64,000 nucleotides of DNA, taken from the NCBI RefSeq assembly GCF_032854445.1, contig NC_088305.1, positions 8,727,717 to 8,791,716 of the forward strand, written 5' to 3'. The notes beneath the pieces were generated by a model. It saw only the letters and a list, made by a program, of their open reading frames with translations. It had not been told where the DNA came from and ran no database searches. Both the position numbers and the translations under genes were made by a program. Below, in pieces: positions 54,855 through 64,000 of the stretch. Positions within the stretch are counted from its first letter, which is position 1; each line of letters starts with the position of its first letter. This DNA comes from Liolophura sinensis (taxonomy: Eukaryota > Mollusca > Polyplacophora > Chitonida > Chitonidae).

Positions 54855-57800
54855 TATATACACATAACCGACTTCACATCAGTATAGTAAAACTGACCAC
54901 CTCTCCTGAAGCCGAGATGTTATACTGGTGTCACTATTCAGGAGTTTTATTACGATGGAATTGTCAGTAAACATAAGTCTCCGTCTGAAACAATACACTG
55001 ACCTGCGCAGTAATTCACCAAAGGACGGTACACCATTAATGCAGAACATAAAACTGGCACTACAATCGCGCCTGAAACACATTAACCATCTAAATGCATT
55101 ATTGTAAGTGACCCGTAATGAGCTTATAACCTTTTTCAGAAAAGTACACCAAAGCTGACAACAGTATATATTGCAACAAAAACTACGAAAAAGTTGTACT
55201 TTAACAAGCTGAGTACAAGAACTAAACTTACGTATCAACATGTTGGCTCTAATACAGAGCTTTCTTTTCTGAGACAGAATGTCCGCATCATCAGACAAAT
55301 TGTCAGTAATAATGTGCCCAAGGTAAGTATACGATTGGACATAAGATAACAATCTTTCATTAAGGTACAAAGGCGGGGGATTGAAATCTTTATACGTTTT
55401 AGGTTTAATAACCAAACACACAGTCTTACGGGTATTAAAAATTATGTCATGGGAAAGAGCATACTCTTCACATACTTTAAAGAGAGCTTGCATTGCTTTT
55501 GCAGACGGGCAGATTATACACATATCATCGGCGTAGATAAGGTGATTGATAAATATACCTCCAACATTACATCCAACACAACTATCGGACAGAGCAACGT
55601 CCAGTTCATGGAGGTATAGGTTAAACAGAGTAGGTGATAAAATCCCCCCTTGCCTAACTCCGTTTATGATACGGAAAGGGCTCGATATGGACGATCCCCA
55701 TTTAATACTGAACTCTTGGGTATTAAACCATACTTCGAGAAACTGTATAATACATGGAGGTACATTACGATCAATCAGTTTTTGCAGTAAGCACCAGTGA
55801 TTTACGCGATCGAAAGCCTTACTGGCATCAAGGAAACAAACAAAAACAGGGCTGCCATTAGAGCAATAGTAGTTGATAGCTTCTTTTAACACAAAAATGC
55901 ATTGATCGGTGGATCTATTAGCTTTAAAACCAAACTGAAAATCTGAGGTGTCGAAGAAGTTAAGACATTTTTCTAAAATAAGGCCTTCGATAAGTTTCGA
56001 GATAGTAGTAGCGACAGCAATAGGTCGATAATTGTCGGAGGAAGTTATATTTCCAGACTTACTCTTAATTACTGGCGAAATGTAAACATCAGTAAGTTCC
56101 TTGGGGAGACAAGAATGCGCCATAAGTGCATTAATACAGAGTGTGAGATGATGTGCAACTTCAGGACCACCATACTTTAGGTGCTCAGAACTCAAACTGT
56201 CAGGTCCACTACATTTACCCAGTTTTAAAGTCTTAATTTTATCAGACACCTCTTCCACAGTAGTAAATCTATGGAATGGAGCATCATTACATTCAGTCAA
56301 ATACTCAAGTACTTTATCCTTAGCTCTGGTATTTCTGACTGAGTTAAGAATAGATTCATATTTATCTTTCCACAGAGATGCTATGTTGGCTTCACCATGA
56401 GTGTCATCAATACTGATAGGGAGAGACATATTCTTAGCATTGGTGTTATTCACCTCTTTCCAGAATTCCTCCGAGTTGCATTGGAAGAGAGTTTGGGCCA
56501 TTTTGTCGGCTCGAATTGATGACTCATTTTTCCTACAGGCCCTAACAGCATACTTAAATTTACGTCGAGTCATTTGCATGTAATTACAGATTTCACCACT
56601 TCGAGGGCTGCCATGCTCTTTCCAAAGAAGGAAAGCTACACGTGCATGAGCATGAAGGTCACTAACTAGATCATTCCAACCAGGAATATTGTATCGAGTA
56701 GAAGACTTATTTTTAGCAACGGTTTCATAACCAGCTTGACGCAGAGCGGTGACAATACTGCGATAATACTGAGATAACTCTTCAGAATGTGTTTTACATT
56801 TAGGTTGCATGCAATTCAGAGCCTCAGATGGAATTGTTATAGATCTCATTTTGAGTTTAGTCACAGAAGTATACCTAGCAATATCATTTCCATTAAGATT
56901 ACTCCAATCAATGAACAGGCGAGTTGGATTGGAGCTGGAAGTAGAGAGGCGGGGTAAATTTTGCCAAGAAATGTTAATAGACAGTGGTTTATGGTCAGAA
57001 GTAACAAAATCATACAACACATTAATATTGTTTACAGAATCACTAACATGCTGGGAACAGAGGCAGTGATCTAACCACGAGGTGGTCAGGTGGGCATCAC
57101 TGACATAAGTAAACGTAGAGTGCGGGAGAAGATTTAAGTCATAATTATATAGTCCTGAGTCAGTACAGAAATCTTTCAGCTCTTTTCCAAATGAAGCATT
57201 TGGGTCTGCATTCCAGTCTCCCATGACCACAACGTTGGGAATGTCAGATTCTTCAATAATAGACTTTATCTTAGCTAGATAATCATTAAATATGTCAATA
57301 TTATCTGTACAATCCGTAGGCATGTATATATTAATTATCAATAGTTTACTTGAGTCAGACTCTAAACGAAGACCAAGCAGCCTATTGTCATGGAAGTCAA
57401 CAATACTAGCCAAGCTTCCCAGCGACTTTTTCCAGAGGACAGCAATACCACCAAAGGGACGCCCAGGAGTTAGAAGGGTTTCGTCAATGGACGAGACACC
57501 ATAGCCACAAAAGTCATTGTGTATGGCATTCAGTAAATCATGTTCCGAGTTTCTGAGCCAAGTTTCTTGAAGAACACATACATCACTAAGGTCACATAGT
57601 TGTTTAACTTCCTGTATAGAGGTCTTAAGTGACCTACAGTTGAAAGAGGTTACAGTTAATGACATGTTGAAAGTTAAATTGAGATAAGGCACAAGCAGAA
57701 ATAAATAAATACCATAACTGGGACGCAAAAAAGTACATTCACTAAGAGTCATTCTGTAACATCACATGGTCACGTGCATATCGCTGTGTAGAACCGTTGG

Positions 57801-60800
57801 TGGTGTAATGGTCACCTTCCCTAAATCTTCGCTTGGACCATGTTGCATCCGAGTCGCGGCGGTTATAGAATTTTCGAACCAGTACTTCATCGGGCCAAAA
57901 GCTAGAACGTAATAACATATTCGAAACTTTACCCGTTACTCGTATCCAAAACGATGCATATGTGTCATATTTAGTATCCAGCCTCTTACATTCAACGTTA
58001 ACACCTGAGTTATCCTTAACAAATTGGATTACGTCATTAGAAGTGGTTGTTGGCTCCAATCTGGTAATAAAGATTTCCACAGGGGGATAGGTTCGCAAAC
58101 CTCGCAATTCATGTTTTTTGTTTGGTCGGGGTTTGTTTCTAATCACTGTTGTGAAATCGTTTCCAGCATACTCCAGAGTTGTACGGCTAGGATGTGATCC
58201 TTCAGTTGATAGCACAGCAGCGTAAGATTTATCCATTGATTGGTCTACACAGGAAGCCTCATTTGGAGCAGTGTTGTTAGTTATATCTGACAAAGGGACT
58301 GTTTTGCTTTTATTAGCAAACGGACTGTCACCAACAACATTGCACTCGTTGATGCGAGTAGACTGAGATAATTCAGTATCATCCTTAGAGGAGGCGCACT
58401 CACCGACACTGGTAATAGATTTCTCTAGGAATCGAGTTTTTCTATTTGTAGGTGGACTAGCACATTTGCTGTCCAAGCGGTCCAACTTTTTTTGAACATT
58501 GATCTGTGTTGAGTTTAGATCATCCATTTTGCTAACAATGTCATTCATCTGGAGCTTAACTCCTGCCAATTCACGTAAGAGAGAGGAAACATCAATATGA
58601 TTTGTTGACACGGGAGGTAACTTGCTCAGTTGCCGAGCCACAAAGCATGGAATATCACTGGGTTCCAATTCGTGAAGCATTTTGCATATATCCTGAAGAG
58701 AGTTCACCTTTCTGTTCGGACCTGATCTCTTGCGAATTTTATTTGTCACAAGGTTTCCGCAGCACTTATACAAGATATCCTTTGCATTTTGAATTTCAGT
58801 ATCACTATACACATCGTCACATAACTTCACCAGCGTGTCAATTGGTAAGACATCCAGCTTATCCGACAAGTAGCATAGTAGCTCGTTAATTATAGGCTGG
58901 GAACGATAATCGGCCTGAACATCCACAGAATTGGAGTCAGTATTGGAGTCATTGTCAATTTCAGCTGAACACGTAGCAGTATCAGCCATATGTAGTATAT
59001 TCCGGTTATTGCAAGCTACGCGAGAAAGCCCGTAGAGAGCCTCACTGAAGATTGTATGCCATCTAAAGACTGTCACCAAGCATGGCGGCCACAAGTTTGT
59101 CCACTGAGCTGAGATTGCTCGTCAAGATCCACAGAAATTGATCAAACTAGAGTCGTGTGATGGAATGGATGAGAGAGAGCTGATTTGCCATACCTTCATG
59201 TATGCCCACAACAAGTCTTGGCACAAAACACAACACTGATCCACAGAAAACCTTGGAATTTGTCGCCACGAAGTGAAGGTAAAACCAAACAGCTGTTAAG
59301 AATGGCCTCAGCAGGTTTTGGCCCATGAGGACAGAAAACTGGGTTCCACACAATCAGCTGTAGTCACTTAAGCATTTTTAATATATATACTTGGTTAAGA
59401 CTTAATCATGTTTTATTTCTAAATAAATATTCCTGGTAAAAATTAAAGTTAAATGAATCTATCTTGTTACCTGTATAGAGACACTTAAGAAAAAAAATTA
59501 TTAATGTGGTCAGAATTAAAAACTCACGATACTGGTATATCTTTTACATAAAGCTTACATCTGATCACTTTTTGGCAATGATTTGATTTGATTTGATTGG
59601 TGTCTTACGCTATACTCAAGAATATTTCACTTATACGACGGTGGTCAGCATTATATGGTGGGAGGAAACCGGGCAGAGCCCGGGGGAAACCCACGACCAT
59701 CCACAGGTTGCTGAACGACCTTCCCATGTACGGCCGGAGAGGAAGCCAGCATGAGCTGGACTTGAACTCATAGCGACCGCAGTGGTGAGAGACGCCTGGG
59801 TCATTACGCTGCGCTAGCGCGCTAACTGAATGAGCCACGGAGGCCCCTGTTGGCAGTGACGAAAAAGATAAAAGAAAAATCTGAATATACAAAAATCTAA
59901 TATTGGATTCCCATGGATTCAACGAGATACAGTAGCTTGAATTTGTCTGAATATTGGTGAAATTTCATAAAACAAACAAGCCTTTCTAGATCACCTTCAG
60001 TTATTTAGCCAGAATATAACACTCAGCCAAAGTAACATATGATGGCTTCGCATACTTCCTCTTTGAAGCACTTGCACACCACATCCACAGATTCACGGAA
60101 GCCTTTGTCACAGTCAGTAATGTCCTGTGCTCGGAAATAATCGTCTGGGCGAGAAAACCACCAACCCCTTTGATCTGCAACCATGGAAACAGGCAGGTTC
60201 ATGCACAGGCTACATTTGATTTCATTAACAGCTAGGTGTTGATCACAGTACGTTACCCAGGGGAAGGATGGGTGGGGAAATAGGCTGCATCTTTTGATGT
60301 GTATATTGCTATAAAAAAAAAACCACTTACACGTGAACAGGCTAGACTGACTGATTTATTGATTTATTTACTGAATTGCTGTTTTATGCCGTACTCAAGA
60401 ATATCTCAATTATCATGACGGTGGCCAGTATTATGGTTGGTGGAACCCGGCAGAGCCCGGTGAAAACCCACGACCATCCACAGGTTGCTGACAGACTTTC
60501 TCACTTACAGCCGGAGACGAAGCCTGACTGACTGACCTGGCCACTACCATGAGAACATTGATTTGATTTGATTTGATTTTTGTTCAACATCGTGTTCAAG
60601 AATTTGTTTTATGGGTGCAGGGATAAACCACAGGCCTTTGGGATGTTACTAATAAATTTTTCCACGAGACGTACAGACAGGAACACCATGATGGTGGAAG
60701 TCAAGTGGTCTTCAAATAACGACAAAGGAATCCTTAGAGTGCATGTAATGTGCCTCCTTGTTGCAGGACAGATTTCCACCACTCTTTTATCTAGTGCTGT

Positions 60801-63536
60801 TTCACTGAGACGACTTACCAAAGGCAAGTAAGCCGCCCCAGTCTGAGCCATTATACTGATACAGGTCAACCAGTTGTTGCACTATCCCCTTCATGCTGAA
60901 CGCCAAGTGAGGAAGTTGCATCTTCCTTTTTTTAAAGTCATAGGTGTGGCTCAACCCAGGATTGACCCTGGATCTACTGCTCCCAAAGCGGACGCTCTAC
61001 CAACTGTGCTGTCGTGGCCGCTCACACTGTTGGGAAGTTACTAACAAATTTTTCCACATGAGACGTAAAGACAGGAACATGATACTGGTGGAAGTCAAGT
61101 GGTCTTCAACCAACACATAAAGACATGTCTCATAAACAGTGAGAATGAGACAATCATAGCACAGATGCTGTGTCTAAGGCTGACTGGACAGGCGACTTAA
61201 AACAGTGCAGTATTTATTTATTTATTTACTTGGTGTTTTAAGCTAAACTCAAGAATGTTTTACTTATACTACGGTGGATAGCATACTGGTGTTAGGGAAC
61301 CGGGCAGAACACGGGGGAAACCCACGACCATCCGCAGGTTGCTGGCAGACCTTCCCACGTACGGCCGGAGAGGAAGTCAGCATGAGCTAGACTTGAACTC
61401 ACAGTAACTGCATTGCTGAAAGGCTCCTGAGACATTTCACCCCACTGGTGTGCTAACCATCTCAGCCAGGGAGGCCCCCAAGTACAGTATTACAGGTGAA
61501 GAAAACACTAAAACAAAGTATTTGTTAGATGAAAGAGCATTAAATACTGCCCAGGAAAATAGTCTGACTTATTTTTTTAGAATTTTTCTAACTGACTAAA
61601 ATGCACTTCAAACATAGGATTCTATGGTGGTCATCTTGGACTCAGAGGGTATGAGGGAAGTCAAAGCAATATTTTTGGCTTGAAATAGTTTGTTTCAAGG
61701 TCCGTTTCTTGAATGCGTTCATAGCTCTAAATGAAGACGCATTTTGAATGATTAACTATAGCAATTTATGTGTGTCGAGTGGCAAAAAGCTGAAGAGACA
61801 CCACTGGTTCCTATATGGCCAGCAAAGGCCACAGAAGGATCCGAAGATTTATATGCATTTTACTAGGTCGAAAAATATTTTAAAAAATAAATCAAACTCA
61901 TCTCCTGGACAATATTTAATGTTCTTCATAATAGTGTGTTCTTTGCATTCAGTGCTTAATTTGTAACTTTCAAACTGCCTTAATAAATCAAATATGTTAC
62001 TACGGCAACTGTGTACAGAGCACAACTGCATGCTATAGTCTGACCTGATGAAATCGGTGTATCAGCAGCACCCTCTTCGCTCTCCAATGGCGGCACAATA
62101 TTTGGGGCAGTGATGAAAACTGGGAGAGAAAATTTTTTTTAATCAAATGTGCATAGCTTGTGTTGTCAGAAAAGTGGATTTCCATGAACTGTAGACTATT
62201 CTAACCGCCATACAAGCCATGTCAACTGCTTACTGTAACAAAGGCCCTACAAGGCGGAAGAGTGCAGGAATCTACCACTTCCCTGCCCATGTCTGGGATT
62301 GAACCTGTGCCTCATGCCAAGTGACCGAAAGGCAAGCACCCTTAACATATTTAATCACTAGACCCTGGCTTGCATGCGCACCAATTTCAGTGGACATTTG
62401 ATCGGGCTATTCTATGGAAAATGGCTGACAAATGTTGAAAATCATTCCACCCGATTCATGTCCAGGTCAGGCACGATACTGGTGCCTGAGCTTAATCTTC
62501 TTCCTTATCCATTCATATTTATACAACCATGTTTTCAAGAAATATCAACACAAACAAATTCTCTATAATGTTGGGATAGCATGCTATACTATCAATGTAC
62601 ACCAAAGTTAAACAGCTTAAATTATCTGTAATTACAAGACTTGATGTTAAACTAGGACAGTTACAGTATATAAATGCATTCAAACGTATGACTGAGAAAA
62701 CTCACCTAATTTAGCCTTGTTTTTTATTATCTTCCTGAATGCCCCAGTTTTCTCTCGGAAAGTCTGACTGTTTTGTCTGCATTGGAGGAAAGATTTCATC
62801 AGAAAACTGAATGTATATGAAGTTATTAAACGACTTAACAACACAAATCTACAGTATTAATTACAGTGCAGCTTAATTTCACTACCTCATGACACCAAGT
62901 TTTCTGAAAACAGCGATGATACAAGTTTTTGTATCTTGTGAAGAATTTTTCACTTTATAATGGCAGTCACTGTATTATGGGCAGAGGAAAGTGGACTACT
63001 TGGGGTAAACCACTGACCACAGGCAAGTTACATGTACACTTGTGAACTTATGCACGTCACATACTTTAGGTCAAGGGGCCTGCGTGGCTCAGTCGGTTAG
63101 CGCATTAGACCCAGGAGCCTCTCACCAATGCGGTTGATGTGAGTTCAATTCCAGCTCATGCTGGCTTCCTCTCCGGCCGTAAGTGGGAAGGTCTGACAGC
63201 AACCTGCGGATGGTCGTGGGTTTCCCCCGGGCTGTTCCCAGTTTCCACCCACCATAATGCTGGCCGCCGTCGTATAAGTGAAATACTCTTGAGTACGGCG
63301 TAAAACACCAATCAAATAAATAAATAAATACTTTAGGTCATATTTGCTTGAAGGCTCATGGAATCATGAAAAAGTGCCTGTACGGTACTGAACTAAAACC
63401 TTGTGTGACCTAGCCATTAAAAGAATTTATTTGAACTTACAGAACGACACAAAATTTAAACAGAAACTTTTCACATTAACCCAATACAGTAAGAAAAAAA
63501 GCTGTCAACTGACCTGTAGCCATGGAGACACAGTAT
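53241..63536 (-). CDS. OVCA2: OVCA2-type serine hydrolase (FSH1 family)
   Basis: Exons in coding order on the - strand: 63536-63514 (23 nt), 62776-62706, 62119-62045, 60174-60056, 54471-54390, 54168-54028 and 53389-53241 (stop). All phases agree; 219 residues are visible, near the ~227 of human OVCA2. Family motifs in order: ILCLHGYRQ, FREKTGAFRK, ITAPN, QRGWWF, GPFDGVLGFSQGA (nucleophile Ser), CPSLHVYGETDGVIP (Asp) and HPGGHFIP (His), a complete alpha/beta-hydrolase triad. OVCA2 is a small esterase that prefers long-chain alkyl esters and resembles yeast Fsh proteins. The first codons lie in a further exon, possibly 63992-63933. The intron between 60056 and 54471 contains a LINE and SINEs; other introns hold SINEs too. 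Confidence 0.95.
54323..54374 (-). mobile_element. Small family A SINE core fragment next to an OVCA2 donor
   Basis: The sequence cacaaccatctgcaggttgc taccagacctt is reversed family A core. It ends about 15 bp from the splice donor of the exon at 54390-54471. Confidence 0.6.
54879..57752 (-). CDS. LINE ORF2: APE endonuclease and reverse transcriptase
   Basis: 957 residues from the overlapping ATG at 57752, or 928 from the next ATG at 57665 (MSLTVTSFN). Endonuclease at about residues 33-260: SFNCRSLK (N38), LQETW (E63), NIYMPTD (Y143), MGDWNADPN (D179, N181), TSDHKPL (S252, D253, H254), all catalytic signatures present. Reverse transcriptase at about 515-780: NYRPIAV, FGFKANRSTDQ, CFLDASKAFDRVNH, VRQGGILSPTLFNLYLHEL and the YADD box (740-743). 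No RNase H domain follows. The ORF2 ATG lies just before the ORF1 stop (aatgactcttag), an arrangement compatible with translation by termination-reinitiation. Confidence 0.93.
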   Translation of the reverse strand: MTLSECTFLRPSYGIYLFLLVPYLNLTFNMSLTVTSFNCRSLKTSIQEVKQLCDLSDVCVLQETWLRNSEHDLLNAIHNDFCGYGVSSIDETLLTPGRPFGGIAVLWKKSLGSLASIVDFHDNRLLGLRLESDSSKLLIINIYMPTDCTDNIDIFNDYLAKIKSIIEESDIPNVVVMGDWNADPNASFGKELKDFCTDSGLYNYDLNLLPHSTFTYVSDAHLTTSWLDHCLCSQHVSDSVNNINVLYDFVTSDHKPLSINISWQNLPRLSTSSSNPTRLFIDWSNLNGNDIARYTSVTKLKMRSITIPSEALNCMQPKCKTHSEELSQYYRSIVTALRQAGYETVAKNKSSTRYNIPGWNDLVSDLHAHARVAFLLWKEHGSPRSGEICNYMQMTRRKFKYAVRACRKNESSIRADKMAQTLFQCNSEEFWKEVNNTNAKNMSLPISIDDTHGEANIASLWKDKYESILNSVRNTRAKDKVLEYLTECNDAPFHRFTTVEEVSDKIKTLKLGKCSGPDSLSSEHLKYGGPEVAHHLTLCINALMAHSCLPKELTDVYISPVIKSKSGNITSSDNYRPIAVATTISKLIEGLILEKCLNFFDTSDFQFGFKANRSTDQCIFVLKEAINYYCSNGSPVFVCFLDASKAFDRVNHWCLLQKLIDRNVPPCIIQFLEVWFNTQEFSIKWGSSISSPFRIINGVRQGGILSPTLFNLYLHELDVALSDSCVGCNVGGIFINHLIYADDMCIICPSAKAMQALFKVCEEYALSHDIIFNTRKTVCLVIKPKTYKDFNPPPLYLNERLLSYVQSYTYLGHIITDNLSDDADILSQKRKLCIRANMLIRKFSSCTQLVKVQLFRSFCCNIYCCQLWCTFLKKVISSLRVTYNNAFRWLMCFRRDCSASFMFCINGVPSFGELLRRSVYCFRRRLMFTDNSIVIKLLNSDTSITSRLQERWSVLLY
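57742..58989 (-). CDS. LINE ORF1: RNA-binding chaperone-like protein
   Basis: 415 residues from ATG 58989 (MADTATCSAEID); the frame is open 35 codons further to 59094 but with a poorer start. It has an acidic N-terminus, a basic patch (KIRKRSGPNRK), a likely coiled coil (LLRELAGVKLQMNDIVSKMD and on through KKLDRLDS), a disordered Ser/Thr-rich middle, and a C-terminal RRM-like segment beginning VEIFITRLEPTTTSNDV. This layout matches ORF1 proteins of CR1-type elements, which form trimers on their RNA. No CCHC knuckles were seen. Confidence 0.8.
   Translation of the reverse strand: MADTATCSAEIDNDSNTDSNSVDVQADYRSQPIINELLCYLSDKLDVLPIDTLVKLCDDVYSDTEIQNAKDILYKCCGNLVTNKIRKRSGPNRKVNSLQDICKMLHELEPSDIPCFVARQLSKLPPVSTNHIDVSSLLRELAGVKLQMNDIVSKMDDLNSTQINVQKKLDRLDSKCASPPTNRKTRFLEKSITSVGECASSKDDTELSQSTRINECNVVGDSPFANKSKTVPLSDITNNTAPNEASCVDQSMDKSYAAVLSTEGSHPSRTTLEYAGNDFTTVIRNKPRPNKKHELRGLRTYPPVEIFITRLEPTTTSNDVIQFVKDNSGVNVECKRLDTKYDTYASFWIRVTGKVSNMLLRSSFWPDEVLVRKFYNRRDSDATWSKRRFREGDHYTTNGSTQRYARDHVMLQNDS
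59582..59848 (-). mobile_element. Family A SINE, full length
   Basis: Reversed tail attggtgtcttacgctatac tcaagaatatttc, well-preserved core (gggcagagcccgggggaaac) and head ending gagccacggaggcccc. In the large OVCA2 intron, same strand as the gene. Confidence 0.93.
60355..60530 (-). mobile_element. Family A SINE lacking the head
   Basis: Reversed tail (gctgttttatgccgtactca agaatatctc) and core up to acagccggagacgaagcc; the B box and head are missing. Confidence 0.85.
60638..60720 (-). repeat. Left direct repeat flanking a family B SINE
   Basis: ttgggatgttactaataaat ttttccacgagacgt...gtggaagtcaagtggtcttc, about 83 bp; a second copy lies at 61029-61112. The sequence also resembles part of the family D SINE at 26170. 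Confidence 0.8.
60721..61022 (-). mobile_element. Family B SINE, tail truncated
   Basis: Starts at aggaatccttagagtgcatg and runs through the body (aaccagttgttgcactatcc) to the reversed head ..accaactgtgctgtcgtggcc. The (actc)n tail is missing. It sits between two ~85 bp direct repeats. Confidence 0.88.
61029..61112 (-). repeat. Right direct repeat flanking a family B SINE
   Basis: ttgggaagttactaacaaat ttttccacatgagacgt...gtggaagtcaagtggtcttc, matching 60638-60720 apart from small changes. Confidence 0.8.
61213..61481 (-). mobile_element. Family A SINE, full length
   Basis: Reversed tail (acttggtgttttaagctaaa ctcaagaatg), core with gggcagaacacgggggaaac and head ending ctcagccagggaggcccc. Confidence 0.92.
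62255..62375 (-). mobile_element. tRNA-derived SINE fragment
   Basis: On the - strand an A box (gggtctagtgattaaatatg) and a B box (aggttcaatcccagacatgg) with spacing like a tRNA head. The downstream body is short. The family may be related to D. Confidence 0.5.
63075..63332 (+). mobile_element. Family A SINE, full length
   Basis: Head ggggcctgcgtggctcagtc ggttagcgc with a short deletion, B box gtgagttcaattccagctc, core and tail intact, (aaat)n end. In the OVCA2 intron, antisense to the gene. Confidence 0.93.
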
Positions 63537-63932
63537 CTGAATAAAGGAAAAAAGAAACGCGAAAAGTTTATACCCAAAAATTATAAACCCATACACCTTA
63601 AAGGCTTTTAAATGTGTAATTTCAAGTGCTCAAGAGGACTGGGGATAAACCAGAGTTCAACAATAATTGCACCTTTCATTTTTTTTTTGCCACCTGAAGT
63701 TTTACAGCCTACAAAAAAATTATGTAAATGACCTACAATTTTGCACCAAAAGTGAATTTTCAGTTCACATTAATCCAACAACATATTACTTTTGGTGCCA
63801 AAACTTATATTTTGGATATATCATCCTACTTTCCACACAAACCTTAAAATGTTATTCTTAACATCAACAGAACAGGTTGTCTGCAAGTTACCAATGGGTG
63901 AAATCTTACGTCATTTTCCGTAGTTCACTTAC

Positions 63933-63992
63933 ATGAGGTAATCGGTGGATGTAATTGGGTAGGAAACCACTATGCATCCAGGTACCTGACAT
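63933..63992 (-). CDS. Possible first coding exon of OVCA2
   Basis: On the - strand an ATG at 63992 (in-frame second ATG at 63977) opens MSGTWMHSGFLPNYIHRLPH, which ends in phase 0 at a strong donor gtaagt (63932-63927). That phase fits the phase-0 start of the exon at 63536, giving ...RLPH|ILCLHGYRQ. The N-terminus is not conserved in the family, so only splice logic supports it; the real first exon may lie beyond 64000. Confidence 0.3.
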
Positions 63993-64000
63993 AAGCCTCA

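Larger units (their letters stand above)
54723..59150 (-). mobile_element. CR1/jockey-like LINE with two open ORFs
   Basis: A two-ORF non-LTR element in the sense direction inside the OVCA2 intron. ORF1 (58989-57742) and ORF2 (57752-54879) overlap by 11 bp. The 3' end has a T/A-rich stretch, gaaataaagctctatctatc and then about eight tatc units at 54723-54756, a microsatellite tail typical of CR1/L2-like lines. The 5' limit is not certain: sequence upstream of ORF1 to at least 59100 belongs to it. No target-site duplication could be fixed. Both ORFs lack stops and frameshifts, so it looks young. The exact clade needs a phylogeny. Confidence 0.9.

Overview
This is an animal nuclear DNA window: AT-rich, with multi-exon genes that have GT/AG introns, poly(A) signals, many tRNA-derived SINEs, minisatellites and one LINE. 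The very frequent ACATGTA words and a SINE whose core and 3' tail resemble the V-SINE/RUDI type known from molluscs point to a mollusc. That placement is an inference; no species can be named from the sequence alone.

Layout. (1) 1-1370: last exon and 3' UTR of an unrecognised + strand gene. (2) 1370-8145: intergenic, with SINE remnants, a 10 x 20 bp minisatellite and G/C homopolymers. (3) 8146-30662: + strand gene of the FAM117/GLCCI1 family. Four coding exons are visible, with a 15 kb first intron; the exons for the conserved C-terminal half were not found. (4) 30663-41460: repeat-rich, with 80, 47 and 76 bp tandem arrays, a 340 bp-arm inverted repeat at 39071-39990 and a 200 bp N gap at 41093-41292. 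(5) 41461-48389, perhaps to about 50270: + strand penta-EF-hand (sorcin/grancalcin-like) gene including a 22 nt microexon; its N-terminal exon is uncertain or lost in the gap. (6) 52573-52860: COX19 on the - strand. (7) 53241-63536, perhaps starting at 63992: OVCA2-type serine hydrolase on the - strand in seven or eight exons. Its largest intron holds a CR1/jockey-like LINE with both ORFs open.

The genes have unrelated roles: a Ser-rich GLCCI1-like protein, a calcium sensor, a mitochondrial copper/COX assembly factor and a small esterase. The only layout suggesting linkage is OVCA2 followed by COX19, head-to-tail with 380 bp between stop and start.

The most striking pattern is that tandem repeats sit against exon borders and contain copies of them. 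After FAM117/GLCCI1 exon 2 there are about five intronic copies of the exon's 3' end plus its splice donor. Before the EF-hand exon at 42470 there are about ten copies of the splice acceptor plus the first ~24 exon bases. A third array, after exon 4 at 30662, may have the same origin. This looks like minisatellite birth from splice junctions, leaving decoy splice sites beside real ones.
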